A DNA stretch of 64,000 nucleotides from Pelobates cultripes. Taxonomy: Eukaryota; Chordata; Amphibia; Anura; Pelobatidae. The notes under the pieces were generated by a model, which saw nothing but the letters and a program-made list of their open reading frames with translations, ran no database searches and had not been told where the DNA came from. Numbering within the stretch: position 1 is the first letter of the stretch; each line of letters begins with the position of its first letter. The position numbers and the translations under genes were made by a program. The DNA is taken from contig OW240912.1 in NCBI GenBank assembly GCA_933207985.1, positions 203,165,577 through 203,229,576 on the forward strand. Reading direction: 5' to 3'. Below, piece by piece: positions 43,969 through 56,860 of the stretch.

Positions 43969-46373
43969 GGACCCACCATGCTTTCCCATGACTGGATTTT
44001 CAGGGTCAGAAGTCATGTAGTCTTCTCAGATATGATTATGTAACTCCAAAGGTTTTTACCTCCTAACATTGTGTGAGATTTTAAAGAGAGATTTTAAAAT
44101 AGGGATGTCATGAAAATACTACATATGCCCATAAATTTATATTTTTTTAACATTACATGGGCAGTCATGGTTTAATATAATGTATGACTCAAAGCTTAAT
44201 GATGTCCTATTTTTAGCAGATAAGACTTTATCTGAAAAAATGTAATACTAGTAAATGGTTGTAAATACTCAGCCTGTGATAATGCAACACCAAATCACCC
44301 TTTGAAGTCATATTGTCATAATCTTTCGAGACTTATAGAATTCCTCTTATTCATGGCCATCCTTCGGTGGCTTAATGGGTGTTGTGTTTACAATGCCATT
44401 AATAATGAACCAGTGTCAAAAATGACCAATGACTAATAAAATTGCAGTTCATTACGCTAGTGATGGTCAATCTGATTTCAATTAACATCTCAATCCTGAA
44501 ATACATGTCAACATGGATTGCACTCCATATAGCAGCTCTGTACAGCCACTCTGTCATTAAAGCATAAAAGCATAACATTGTAGACCAGATTGTTATGACA
44601 ACATAGACAGTATTGTTTGCATTCTTGGGTCAAAACAGAAGTTGCGGGGAAACAATGCTGACTCAAAATTATCTGGGATGATGTAGTGGCATTTGGACTG
44701 CAACATCTGAACATTGCTTACATTGTTTATCAATGTCTGAAGTTTGCAAAGAAAATCAGTTTCCCCCGTGGACTTCAATGTAGTCATGATCATGTTCAGT
44801 TTGGAATGACTGAAATCATGAACCAAATGATACAAATCTGGGACTGAATTGTAAAAATTCAGATGTGATTTAAAAAAATAAAAATAAATAAATAATAATT
44901 AAAAATAATAATAATAATAAAAAAATAAATATATATATATAAACAAATGATTTACCCACTCATAGTAGCCTGTGGCATATAGTTCAATAAGCCACCTGGA
45001 AGTTCAAGGGTTGTGGCACCAAAAAAGCTCAGTAGCCACACTACAATGTAAAAAACAGAAGCACATATTTGAATATGACCCCCATATAACCATCAGAATG
45101 ATATTTTCTTTCCTTAGCCTTAACCTGACATGACATATATGACCATATGGGGTGCATTTTCTAAACATTGAGCAGACATCCTAATTAGTGGGATGTATTA
45201 TTCATGTAATAAGAATAAGGGAGACGTGTCTATTGTCCCACCTGTATTCCTCCCCTACTGCCAAACAGTTCGGGAATTAAAAACTGTCTGCTCAGCTATG
45301 GATGCCCAATTGCTAAAGACCCACCCAATTAGCAGTGGGATGGTCATGTAAACATATAGGAAGGTACCTGCTAATGTCTATGGATATGGGCACATTAACT
45401 AGTTTTAAGGCTCTCTTCCATTTTTATTCTCTCCCTATGTTTGCCATCATTGTCATCTTCTAATATCTGCTGCCCTCTCACATAGCTCTATTGATTGTCC
45501 TATCATTTTGTTATCTCTTATATGTGTTCCCCAGCACTTCCACTGCATGCTCTGGCTACTGTACCTACTAATATCTGCCCATATAAAGAAATACTCAACT
45601 CTGACATCTAAGGATAGTGAGAATTCTCATATGTTTTATCCATGTTCCCTACTGATCTAGAGATTGGTGAGGGAGCAGTTATGGTAGTTATGTTCCTCTC
45701 CATTAGGCTTTCTGTAGCCATTCTTACTTTGCCATCCACATGGAGATTTTGTGGATAAAGAACAGGGGTATATTACTGTACAGTAAATGCAGGTATGTAC
45801 TGGGTGAGTTACATAGCTGTCACTGTTCACATACCTTACCTACAACCACATGTCTTGTTTTTTCAACAACCACATGTGTATGTTACCCATCTGAAAATAC
45901 CACTATCATGCAGCTAAGCACACATATTAGAAGGAGGCAACTGATCGTTTTTAATTTTAAATATGCAGACTACGTTTTAAATATTTTGGAAACCATCACA
46001 TAATACTCCTTAATTACTGCTGAGGTAGGTATCTTCTCAGTCCCTCGTAGGTTTTTACTTTCATGGATCTATATACTAGATATGTTACCTTCAATGCAGA
46101 CCCAAATGTGGGCAGTGTCGGACTTTAAACTTCTCTCTATTTGTCACCAACACAAAATGCTCTATTGTCTATTTGTCTTCTTTGTTTGCTTATTTTTAAT
46201 ATATTTATTATTGCTAATTTTGGTTTGAGGTTCTAAAGCTTTTGATGTCTTCAAAATCATCATGATTGCATTATTTTCCATAAACAATTTAAAAACACAG
46301 GCACACATAAAAGAATACTGATTTGAATGTGTTCTCTTTCTACATTCTGTGGTGCTTTTTTTGGTTGCTATTA
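43966..46373. other. Non-coding stretch
   Basis: Contains an (AAT)n/(TA)n low-complexity tract at 44,870-44,942. No gene, RNA or mobile element recognised. Confidence 0.4.
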
Positions 46374-46628
46374 AATATTTGGCTTTTTTTTTTTTTTTTA
46401 CTTTTTTATTGAGGTAGTAAGAGCAGTACAATGAGGTCATCAATACAACATGTTCTTTTATAGGTACAAGTACATCAGCGTTATTGATAGCAGGGCGAGT
46501 TCAGTGGAGTACCTGCGTTTGTGTTTTATAGGGGGGGGGAGTTGGTGCGTGTAGGTGAGGTTCATACGGCTTTGACGTCTGCATACATAATAGTACCATA
46601 CGGAAGGCAAACTAGAATACGATGCATG

Positions 46629-49600
46629 TTAGAGAGTGCAGGGTGTGGGATGGTGTTCTAGCCGGTCATCGGGCATTGCGTGTAGGTGCACGCTGTTATC
46701 TTGTGGTAGGAATAAAGCAATAATGCGTGGATGAGGGCACTGAATGGTGGCATGTTTAGGTGCATAGCAGTTTGGGAGGTTTATAAGGCTTATCAGCCTG
46801 GGAGGTTGGCTATGATCAAGGGTGGACAGGGGTTTAGGTCTAATGGGAGAAGTGGTGTCAGACAACTTATCCGTGATTCCCTTGGAGGAATTGGAGCCAA
46901 GGTGTCCAGGTAGTAAGGTATTCGTCATATTTGAGAGTGAAGGAATAGGAAAGTTCCTCCATTGTTCTAATGGAGTCAACCCTGGTGATCCAGGCTCTGA
47001 TAGTTGGGGCTGTGGTCTGTTTCCACATTGTGGGGATTAGAGCATTGGCAGCCGTTAGGAGGTGGTTGAGTAAGATGCGATTGTGCTTGTTTAGTGGTTG
47101 GGGTATCTTAGGAATAGCATGGTTTAAGGAGTGTGGGGAAGGTTAATGCCAGTGATGGTGCGTATGAGGTTGGCCATCTTTCTCCAGTAATCCTGGATCA
47201 CGGGGCAGAGCCACCAGATATGTCCCGAGGTTCCCTCATCTTGTATGCATCTCCAACATGTTTTAGGTGTGTTAGGGAAGAATCTGTTGATGTGAGTTGG
47301 CGTATAGTGCCATTTGGCAACTCGCTTGTAGTTGCTTTCGTGGGTACTGTTGCTCCTGGATGTATAGAAGATGTTGTGGAAGATTTTGTGCCAGTTTTGA
47401 GCCTGTATTCAGGTGGACAGTTCTTTGTCCCAGTGTGTGGTGTAAGTTGGCAAGATTTCGTCCAGACTGTGGCGGATTGTTTTGTAGAAGGATGAGATTA
47501 GACCCTTACGTAGTGTGTGATGAGAGCACTGTGTTTCGAAAAGCGTGGGGTTTCTATGTCCCTGGAGGAGTATACGGTCCGAGTGTAGGAAGTGTTTAAT
47601 TTGCGCGTGTCTAAATCTAAGCATGCTAGAGGGTTCGGCATTGGGGGTGAGGTCCTCTAGTGGGATGATCCCTTTGTCGTTGCGGACATCACCTAGAGTG
47701 AGTGTGTGGGTCTGTTTAGGGAAGCTTTGGAGAGCGATTGGGTTAGAGCCTGGCAGGAAGGCTGGATTGTCGGTGAGTGGGTAGAGCGGAGATGGGTGTG
47801 GAGCTATATATTGGTCCCTCCTGATGTTATGCCAGGTTCGTAGGGTATGAGGGATTGTCGGATGTAGCTCTGAGTTGTATGTTGTTATGTTGGGCTTTTT
47901 TCCTAGCCAGGGTGCAAGGTGTATTGGTGTTGAGAAGAAGCTGGCTTCAATCCTTACCCATTGTGTGTCGTTGCGAGGGTGTGCCCATTCATATATTCGC
48001 GTAAGTGTGATAGCCTTGTGGTACGCCTCCAGGTCAGGGAGACCCAGGCCCCCTCTCTGTTTGCTTTTGATGAGGCAGTCATATCGGAGTCTGGGGGGGT
48101 TGTCCGCCCATATGAATGTTGTAAATGTCCGCTTAGCTTGTGCGAAGAATGAGGTAGGAATTTTAATGGGGAGGGTTTGGAGCAGGTAGAGAAATTTAGG
48201 GAGTACATTCATTTTTAGGATGTGGATCCTGCAAAGCCAGCCAAATTGTGGCTTGTTCCAGGCCTTGAGGTCTGCCGCAATCTTAGCAAGGAGAGGGGGA
48301 AAATTGACGTCATAGGTGCGGTCTAGGGAGGTAGTGAGGTAGACCCCAAGGTATTTGACCGAATCTGAGGGCCATTGGAATGGGTATGTGTTGTGGAGTA
48401 TAAATCGGGTGTTGTGGGATATATTAAGGGAGAGTATCTCGCTCTTGCTAACGTTGATTTTGTAGTTGGAGACTTGGTGGTATAGGTCAATTTGTTGCAT
48501 GAGGTGGGTCAGTGATGTCACCGGGTTTGAGATTGTGAACAGAAGGTCGTCAGCAAACGCTGTGACCTTGAATTCGTTTTGTGCCACTGTGAGGCCCGTT
48601 ATATCGGGGCAGTCCCTAATTCCCTGTAGGAATGGTTCTATTGTGAGAATAAATAACAGGGGGGAGAGGGGGCATCCTTGCCTCGTGCCGTTGGTTATTT
48701 GAAACACGTCCAAAAGTTGGCTATTCAGCCTTATCCGTACTCCTGGTTTGGAGTAAATGGCTGAGAGCTACCTACTCCAGTTCGGGCCGAAGCCTAGCGC
48801 TTGCAGTGTCGATTTGAGCATAGACAAATCCACCCTGTCAAATGCCTTTTCGGCATCTATGGTAAGTATGAGGCTTTGGGATTGCACTGATTTGGCGGCG
48901 TAGATGAGGCTAAGCAGTTTCGTTGTGTTGTTTTTTGCTTCGCGGCCAGGCACAAAACCGGATTGATCAGGGTGGATCAGCCCCCTGAGTAGTGGTTGGA
49001 GTCGTTCGGCTAGGATCTTTGTGAATATCTTAAGGTCGCCGTTAATCAGAGAGATGGGGCGGTAGCTCCCACAATCTTCGGGGTCTTTCCCCGGTTTGTG
49101 TATGAGGGTTATGTGGGCTTCTAGGGATTCGGTTGGGAGATTATGCCCGGATGTGAGCGCATTAAATGCGTCTACAAATGGAGTTTTATAGTATTTGGCT
49201 GTAAAGCAGTCCGGTCCGGGGCTTTTCCCTAGGGGGAGTCATTTAACTACTGCGGTAAATTCCTCAGGTGTCAAGGGGCTGTCGAAGGTTTGTCTGATAT
49301 TCGGGGGGATAGTGTGGGTGATCCTCGTGGCTAGGAAATTGGTCACATCCTCACCAGAGGGCGGGGTTTGTCTCAGGTTGTATAGGTCTGAGTAAAAAGT
49401 ATGGAATTCCTTAATTATGTTTGGTAGGAGGTGTGTGCGTGTGCCGTCTTTTTGTTTAATCGTGGTGATGTATGTCCGTTGGTTGTTTTGTTGGCGTGCT
49501 CTCGCTAGTAATCTGCCACATTTTTCTCCTTGTGTGTAGTAGGTGTATTTAGTGCGTAGCAGCATTCGTTTAACCTTGGAGTTAAGAAGTGTTTGCAGTG

Positions 49601-50501
49601 TCGTACGTTTGTCCACAAGTTGTTTGTATATGTCAAGGGACATGTTTTGTTTGTGGGTTTGTTCTAATTGGCGTATGTCCGCGAGTAGGTCAGCTGTCTG
49701 CGCTTCTCTCTGTTTTTTTAGTTTGGAGGCTAGCGCTATAATGTGGCCCCTTAGTACCGCCTTGTGGGCTTCCCAGATGATTGGTGGGGGGGAGGCGGTG
49801 GGTTTGTTTTCCTCGAAGTAGTGCCGTAGTGTGTCAGTGAGTGTTGTATTGATGGTTGGGTCGTTTAGTAGGGTGTCATTCAGTTTCCATTGGTTACAGT
49901 TGTGTGTCAATGAGGGGACCTGAATAACCAGTGACAATGGGGCATGGTCCGACCAGGTGATAGGGCCATAGTTGCAGGATTGGATTAGGTGTAGGTGTCT
50001 GTGATGGAGAAAGAGCATATCTAGTCTGGAATAGGTATGTTTTACCGTGGAGTAGTAGGAGTAATCCTTGGTGTGTGGGTGGGTGATCCTCCAGCTGTCG
50101 AACAGGCAGGCTTTATCTAGTAATTGGGTCATCTTGAGTCTAGTGTGGGCGTTGGGAAGTTGAGTCGGCACCGCTCAGGCTTTAGGTGACTCTCCACTTG
50201 TTTTTTAAGTGACCGAATTAGTTTGGTGTGGGGGGGTTTGATGAAGTAACGGTACGTCTTTCCATAGGGAGAGAAGGGCAATCCATGGTGTGCTAGATGG
50301 TGATTTGGACTGGTAAATCGGGCTTGGGGGTGTGTATAGTTTATGGGACCATTTGGTGGTCACCAGTCGCGACAGGTATGGGCGGTGGGGGGCCCAGTGG
50401 CTAGGGTCGGAGTGGCTCGTTAGGGCCGGTCCGGTACCTGGGCCGTGGTTAGTGCGTGTATACCATCTTCCAACTCTGCAAAGACCTAAGACATTCAGCA
50501 C
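46629..50501 (-). pseudogene. L1-like ORF2: endonuclease remnant, reverse transcriptase, zinc knuckle
   Basis: A single frame runs from 50,171 to 47,409, broken only by stops at 49,239-49,241 (TGA), 48,768-48,770 (TAG after GPNWSR, probably Trp lost) and 47,409-47,411 (TGA, compatible with CGA decay). Landmarks are the AP-endonuclease end SRLDMLF and WSDHAPL, the RT LTIDAEKAFDRV (Asp codon 48,855-48,857), GTRQGCPLSPLLF and FADD (48,549-48,551). A zinc knuckle CWRC...GTSGHIWWLC follows at about 47,200-47,260. A frame shift then lies between 47,140 and 47,030. Upstream, 50,501-50,205 resembles a degraded middle of the endonuclease (IALLSLWKDVP). Its N-terminus is not recognisable and sequence appears missing near 50,200. 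Confidence 0.9.
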
Positions 50502-51294
50502 AGTATTGTGGCTAGGATATTGGCACGGAAAACATTTGGAACATACTCATAAAACAGTCATCATAGCTCCTTAGTTTATGACACAATTCGGTTCAACTCT
50601 ACCCAGAAGCATACTAGGAGCATGTCATGCGGGTTTTTAGGAGGGGTGTCGCGGGAATGGATGAAGGGTGCAGGGAAGGGGGGGAAGAAATAGAGAGGGG
50701 TGAGAGGGGAAGGGGTGTATGAGGGTAGGAAGGGTGGGGGGGAGGGGGGAGAGGTTAGAGGAGACAAAATGTGCTCATACATTGTAAACCAGCTGAAGAG
50801 TAAGTATGATACCAGTCAGAAGGTCTTCCGCTGGACTTCCCATAGGCATATCATTGCCGTTCAGTATACAGAGTGCCCAAGGTTTGTAGGGTCGGGTGTA
50901 GGAGTCTGTACAGCGGCTAAGGTTAAGTCCTGGATTCGTATCAAAGGCAGTTCGATACCAAAGTGAGGTGTGGTGGGATCTTTGGTTCTGTGCCAGAGTG
51001 GGAGGTCTGATTCGTCTGCTGTAGCGTTGGGGATATTAGAATGATCCTTTTCAGGGAGGGTGTGTGTGAATCTTGGCCTCCGGGGTAGGTTGAGTCATTA
51101 GAGAGGCTCATGGTGGTGGGAGTCCAGGGAAATGCGTGGGTCTTGTTCGTGCTTGTAATCCAAGCTGGGCCAGGTTGAGTCCGGCATTGAGATCGGTTCG
51201 TTGAACAGTGTCTCTGCTGTCCGTGTTCGCAGGTTGGGTCTTGGAGTCATGGTAGGGGTGGGTGGCGACCGGTAGCGATGGTAGGGAGAATTCT

Positions 51295-52386
51295 TTACTG
51301 GGTGGGGGGTCCTGCTCTCGGTCTGTGTCCCCCTGGATGAGCGGTTTGGTCGTTGTAGCGTCTCTTCGACGGGGTCTGTCCTCTCAGTCGCGAGGCATTG
51401 TGCTGCGGAGGCTGGTGTAGTGGACCATACCAGTCAGGGATACAGACATCTGGAAGGTCAAGGGCTGAGGTGAAGGTTTGTATATCTTTGGCTGATGAGA
51501 GGGTGGCAGTGACCCCGTTGTGTGTTGCTGTGATGGCGAGGGGGAATCCCCATCTGTAGCGTATATTCCTGGATCTTAAGAGGTCAGTGAGTGGCTTCAT
51601 GACCCGTCTTGCTTGGAGAGTTATCCAGGATAGGTCTGGGTATATCTGTACTGGTCGTTGGGATGTCTGGCGGAGGCTCCTCAGGATGTCCTCTTTGATG
51701 CTGTAGTAGTGCAGCCTGCAGATTACATCTCTGGGGGAGTCCCCCCCAGGGCTCCTGGGTTTGAGTGCTCTGTGCGCTCTATCTAGCAGGATGGGCATTG
51801 TTATGTCTCGTTGGAGGATTAGGTTAAAGAGTTCTTGCAGTGTGGAGTGTAGGTTCTCCCCCTCAGCCTCAGGTAGGCCTTTAATCCTTAAGTTGTTCCG
51901 GCGCCCTCTATTGTCCAGGTCGTTAAGTGCCCTGTACATAGCTGCCATTTGTGTGTTGTGAGCTGCTACAGTGCTTTGCAGGACTTGTAATTGTGTGCAT
52001 GTGCAGTCATGTTCATTTTCTAGGGAGTTAACCCTGTCACTGACCTGTCTGACTTCTGTGGAGATATCATCCATCTTCTTTTCAAAGGTCACTTTGAGTT
52101 TCTGCAGCATAGTAGCCAGATCCTGCTTGGAAGGGAGATTTCTGAGTATTTCTTTCAGATCCTTGTCTCGATCAGTGTCAGATGTGAGTGATATGCTGTC
52201 TGATGCCGCCGGGCTGGAGGGTGCTGAGGATTGCTCTGCCGGGTCGTCCGGCGCCATGTTGGAGCCTGCGGCCTCATTTCGCCGGTCGCCCTGATCCTTG
52301 AAATATTTAGTTAGGTTGCTGGATTTAGCCGCGGAATGTTTGCCGACCGTGTTAGGGGCCGTTGAGAGGCGTTTGGGGTGTCCCAT
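51295..52386 (-). CDS. L1-like ORF1 protein (RNA-binding chaperone)
   Basis: 363 codons from the first ATG (52,384-52,386, MGHPKRLSTAP). The frame is open 33 codons further up to a TTG, but that lies within bases of the element's 5' end. Layout matches L1 ORF1p: a basic/polar N-terminus (KSSNLTKYF), a heptad-like coiled-coil region (TMLQKLKVTFEKKMDDISTE through VNSLENEHD...LQSTVAAHNTQM), an RRM-like part (DNRGRRNNLRIKGLPEAEGE) and a C-terminal domain (HYYSIKEDILRSLRQ; RWGFPLAITATHNG). Family proteins trimerise and coat the LINE RNA as a nucleic-acid chaperone. No stop or shift is visible, in contrast to the damaged ORF2. Confidence 0.88.
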   Translation of the reverse strand: MGHPKRLSTAPNTVGKHSAAKSSNLTKYFKDQGDRRNEAAGSNMAPDDPAEQSSAPSSPAASDSISLTSDTDRDKDLKEILRNLPSKQDLATMLQKLKVTFEKKMDDISTEVRQVSDRVNSLENEHDCTCTQLQVLQSTVAAHNTQMAAMYRALNDLDNRGRRNNLRIKGLPEAEGENLHSTLQELFNLILQRDITMPILLDRAHRALKPRSPGGDSPRDVICRLHYYSIKEDILRSLRQTSQRPVQIYPDLSWITLQARRVMKPLTDLLRSRNIRYRWGFPLAITATHNGVTATLSSAKDIQTFTSALDLPDVCIPDWYGPLHQPPQHNASRLRGQTPSKRRYNDQTAHPGGHRPRAGPPTQ

Positions 52387-52492
52387 GTTGCAGTAGGTGC
52401 CCGATGGATGCAGATTGCCCTGTGTCTCTCTCGGAGCTGAGTTAACAAGCATCCATTCGCGCTCGCGTTTAGCTCCGCCCCCCAATATTTGG

Positions 52493-54155
52493 TATTTTTA
52501 TAGAAATGTATAATCTTAAATCAGGAATTGTTAAAAAATGACAAGTGAACTGCAAAGTGTAGGCCAAAATGGCCACATTTGAAGAATAGCTGAAAGATGT
52601 GAAGAGGTCGAAAGCTTTTATTTTTTAATTTAGATATCAACAGTGGCTTTTCCCTTGTTAGTTTTCAACAATTCTTGATTTAGTGAAAAAACATTGCTGA
52701 AAATACCAAGTGGAGGAGCATTGCGCATTTGACAAGATATATAATCAAAATTCTTCTTAAACTTGCACTAATTATTTTAAGCATCCATTTTTGATGACAA
52801 AAAATTACTTCCTGTCAGCATATCATTATTTATGTTAGATATCTAAATATAATTGTAGGCGTTGTTTGCTTATCAGTAAATCCTTCCCCGTATACTATAT
52901 TTACCTCAAGAGTAAGCATTGATGATTGCCATGACATTTTGAGTTCACAGTTTAAACAATATAATGCTGATCCAATATTTCAAGGCTCAGAGAGGAGAAT
53001 CAAGAAACGCCTTTCTGTTATATATTGCCAGGCTGCATGCATCAGGCTGCATCACAGAGTGTTTCAGGAGCTCATACAAAAGAAGTTTTAGCTATGTATG
53101 CAGGACTCTGGGCACTGTTCATGGTGCTGAAAGTGTAGCCAAAGCTAGTTTCACGTTGTAATAATCAATCTAACATTTTAAAATGGGGCCTATTTAATCA
53201 TTTTGTATAAGCTTTTCAAATGGTTTCATATTTTGTAATAAATGTAATTTTTTAAGTATTAACATATCAAAAAATAGATATTATATATAACATTCAACAA
53301 TATAGAAACATTATCAAAACATTACAATATTTAAATAAATTGTAGATAATTTTGAATGTTTATCCAAAAATATTATATTTGGGCCTATTCGTTTGTAAAA
53401 TTAATCAAGTCCTTAATATTAAGACATTCAATACTGATTGATTTTAATTAGAGCTTGAACCAGCACAATCCTTCCTTCTCTACAAGTTAATCCAGAGTTA
53501 CTTTGTTGGTAAGAACAAATGTGTTCCTTATACTGTGCTGGAGTTTCTGTGTCCATGGTAAGCAAAGGTCTACTCAGATTACACTCTTGTTGTTATGTAT
53601 TTATTTCCCAATTGTCTTCCAGTGTTCAGGGTGTTTCCCAGGATGCCAACATTATACAGTATTTTGATATTTTACTAACGGTGAAATGGGTTGAAGGATT
53701 AGGCCCCAGTAAAATGTATAGCAGTAAAAATAAGCAATAGGTAGCAGTGTTTATATTGCTTGTATTCAAATACATCAAGGAGGAGATTTGTTAAGGCAGG
53801 ATGGTGCTACTGAGTTGCAAAAATGTTGGGATACATTTTATTGGTTGCAGGGGTGTTTAATCCTTATGCTCTATGCACCAAAAAAGCTTTTTGTCTTGCT
53901 AAATCTCCCTCCCATAAAAAGTGATAAAGTGTCAAAGTATCCCAGAGATATACAGATAGAAATCTAAATGGGGGATAACAATATTGGTAAAACCACACTT
54001 GTGAGAAAACACACACTTATTTGTGACACAACAGGATATTATACATGCACTCACCTTGTTTGGTATGCCATAAGGATCTGAATACATGTGCACAAAAATA
54101 GACCTGGTGCAATACAGTCATAATTCAATAGATACTGTGAAACTCTGTAAGAAAT
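52493..54155. other. Non-coding stretch, nothing recognised
   Basis: AT-rich, no supported gene. ORFs of 65-73 codons at 52,964 and 53,519 have no features. Confidence 0.4.
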
Positions 54156-54159
54156 ACAT

Positions 54160-54600
54160 TCACAATTGTGGAGTGATTATAGTACGAGTCCAGACTATCG
54201 GGCACACGGAGGATCAAACCCTTGGGTACTTTGGATCCTAACGTGGGTTATCCGGATTCACCAACAACTGGAAGTGCAAAGATAAAACACTTTATAGTAA
54301 ATAATATCAATCTTTAAAAGCTTTAAAACAAAAGAATAAAATCTCACTGCCTCCGGAGCAGACCAAAGAGTCCTGGGTATTGTGAGGTATACAGTCCGAG
54401 CATCCTCCCTGTATCTCCCGGCCAGTCTCAGTCTGTCCGCACGCAGGCACTTCCGTGTTTCGGCGTGATGCAGTACACTTCTGGGTTTCGGCATGATGCG
54501 TTGCTACGTGCTTCACCTCGCCTCTCAGGGCTTTCTCAAGCATAAACGGAATGTCCTACGATATTCCTTTATATAACTAAACATCATTCCTCTTAAAGTG
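54160..54600 (-). repeat. Possible Penelope-like terminal repeat fragment
   Basis: Minus-strand sequence 54,542-54,475 has GCTTGAGAAAGCCCTGAGAG, then GCGAGGTGAAGCACGTAGC and CATCATGCCGAAACCCAGAA. It also holds a direct duplication (CACTTCCGTGTTTCGGCGTG / CACTTCTGGGTTTCGGCATG, each followed by ATGC). The CTTGAGAAAGC...GAAGCACGTAG wording is like the terminal repeats of vertebrate PLEs. No protein remains. Confidence 0.4.
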
Positions 54601-54693
54601 CCCAAGTCCATATATAAATAGCAACATAAAGTGCTTCAATAGTTCTTAAATAACATTTATATACCTAAGCATATTTTCCATCAATATAAAGTC

Positions 54694-54755
54694 TGAACAA
54701 AATGAAGGAACATACACATTTCCTTTTCTCTGTGTATGTTCCTTCATTTTGTTCA
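54694..54755. repeat. Perfect 25 bp hairpin with 12-base loop
   Basis: TGAACAAAATGAAGGAACAT plus ACACA at 54,694-54,718 is exactly complementary to 54,731-54,755. The loop is TTTCCTTTTCTC. It may be the tip of a foldback MITE, since no other function is evident. Confidence 0.9.
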
Positions 54756-56853
54756 CATTTTGTCTGTGCTCATTTACATGCACAATAGTTTTCTTATATT
54801 TACACTGTGGGGAGTTGTGTTGTGTTTGGTCTCATCACAATCTTTTTGTGAGCTAGAGGTTAGAGACAGAGGGAAAGTTTGCATAGCTTAACTTCAATAC
54901 TAAAGCTAAATAGTCAAGTTACAAATATAAAGTTGGAGAATTTCTCAAGATCAGCTATTTTTCCCATTTAAATGTTATTTTTCTACGATTCAGAGTTTTG
55001 TTCCGTGTGAAGGATATTTTCAGTACACACTTTCATTCACTGTATTTTGCAGTGGCACAATTCCATTTTGCTTTTAGAAGTTAAAACACAAAGAAGAATA
55101 AAAAAAAAGAATTATTATTATGGCTCGTTAACAAGCAGTTATTTTTTTTTTATATATACTTATTTATTCAGTTAGAGCTAGATAGTACACAGTTCCCTAA
55201 TTGTATTATGTATTGGTGTGTTATTACTCATCAGCTAGCACAGCATGTCATTTTACTATAACAGTTTATTAGGCAAAGAGACACAATGCTTTACATCACC
55301 CTTTTGGCTACTATATCAGTTAGTATGTATTTTTTTATATAAAATGCTTATATTGGTAGTGAGAATGATTAGCAAAAGCAACTGGTATACAAGAGTATAG
55401 CCACTAATTGTTTTGCAAAATTTAAATTGAATTTAATGAGAAAATGTTATTCTGTGTAAACTTGGGGGGGGGTGTTCACTTTGCTAAAGTATAAAGGAGT
55501 AGTGGAGAAAAAGGCACAACTCCAGTCACTGGTGACACTGGTACTGCTGAAGCATTTTCTGCATGGTCCTAGCTGCAGTCACATTGTGCTGTCTGGGGAC
55601 AGTTCCTTGGTGTCCACAAATACAGGACACCATAAAACTAAATTGTGACAGTACAACATAATAAAGGAACCGTCCCATTGAAATAATTACTGTGGTGGCC
55701 TGTATAGGTAGTGCAGGGATTAATGTACTTGCTAAATGCTTTTAATTGGCTGATAGCACAATGGTTCAGATGGGTAGAGGTATATTGGAGTGAGCTGCTA
55801 TACAAACTCTAACAAAAGTCAAGGATGAGGCAGACATCTAAAAAACCTTTTCTGAGGTAAGTGTTTGTCAGTACCAACCTTTCCACTGTATTGTTTCCAT
55901 CGGGGGTTATTCACTAAAGAATGGATTTGGTCCGGATGGAAAAAATCCAGTGAAATTGACTGATTTCCTATGGCATTTGTCGTATTTACTAAAGCTTAAC
56001 GTGGTTGGAAATTAGTAGACGTGAGCAAATCAGCAGTAATCACTTGGATTGTCCAGAATGAAAGCAGTGCTTTCGTATCCGAATCCTATACAGTGTAGGA
56101 TTTCGAACGATTCATAGAGCACTAATTTAGTTAAAATTCGGAACTGAATGCATCCAGCAGGATGCACATTTGCAAATTATTGTTTATTTGCTTTTATGCA
56201 GGCAAACAATAATTGTAAGTAGTATTTGCCTGCTGGCAGTACTAGCAGTCAGCAGGCAAATTGTTAAAAGCCTGCACGTGGGTTAATTATATGGCGGCTG
56301 GAGAGCACTTACTAGTCATCTGGCTCATTAAAAAAGTTGTACATTTTTTTATATAAAACAATAACTAAAAATACAATTTTGGGGTCAATAAGGCCCCCAT
56401 ATTAAAGCAAAGGAGGTTCACGTTTGTATTGTGTGATACTTCAATTTTTTTTTTTTAAGTTCTAGAAGAAACAGTGCAATTCTATAAAATAGTAATTTTG
56501 TGTTTAGATTTAATTCTTTGACTTGATTTTATGTAAAATAAATGCATGAATGAACAGTGGTAATTTTTTTAGTTTATTTTCTTAGGTCTAGTTTCTACCA
56601 GATGAGTGGTCTACCAAATACTAACTCTAAATTTCATTCTATTCATGTTTCCTCTAGCAGATGATTTAGTGCATCTGTCAGAAGCTACATATTTCAATGA
56701 CTTACTCCAATTTGTAAGAATTAAAACAAATGTATTAACATTTAGAAACCCTCAATATAGCACAACCTGTTACCTTAGCTGTGGTGTCTTGGGGAATTTA
56801 GCATTTTGCTTCCCATCCATTTTTCGTAATATCTTAACAAGCAATACAAAGCT
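54756..56853. other. Non-coding stretch
   Basis: A G run lies at 55,466-55,473. At 55,905-56,160 there is a block opening TTATTCACTAAAGAATGG with later ATTCGGAACTGAAT that looks like an interspersed repeat. At 56,180-56,270 there are short inverted words (GCAAATTATTGTTTATTTGC, then GCAAACAATAATTG). No gene recognised. Confidence 0.45.
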
Positions 56854-56860
56854 ATGGATG

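Larger units (their letters stand above)
46383..52483 (-). mobile_element. Near full-length L1-like LINE with target duplication AATATTTGG
   Basis: AATATTTGG occurs at 46,374-46,382 and 52,484-52,492. Between them, on the minus strand, is a 6.1 kb element starting GGGGGGCGGAGCTAAACG and ending CCTCAATAAAAAAGTA followed by a poly-A (poly-T at 46,384-46,399). It has ORF1 (open), then ORF2 with endonuclease remnants, RT and zinc knuckle. The intact 5' end is unusual, since most LINE copies are 5'-truncated. ORF2 carries a few nonsense changes, one shift and a damaged endonuclease, so it cannot move by itself. ORF1 remains open. Confidence 0.93.

Noticed and set aside
43808..44043. ORFs with long Tyr-Ile runs, also at 19,828, 35,309 and 38,669
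   Set aside because: Translation of (TA)n microsatellites.
47133..48189. Plus-strand ORFs of 79-120 codons
   Set aside because: Antisense shadows of the well-supported L1 ORF2 on the minus strand.
51761..52294. Plus-strand ORFs of 66 and 107 codons
   Set aside because: Antisense of L1 ORF1.
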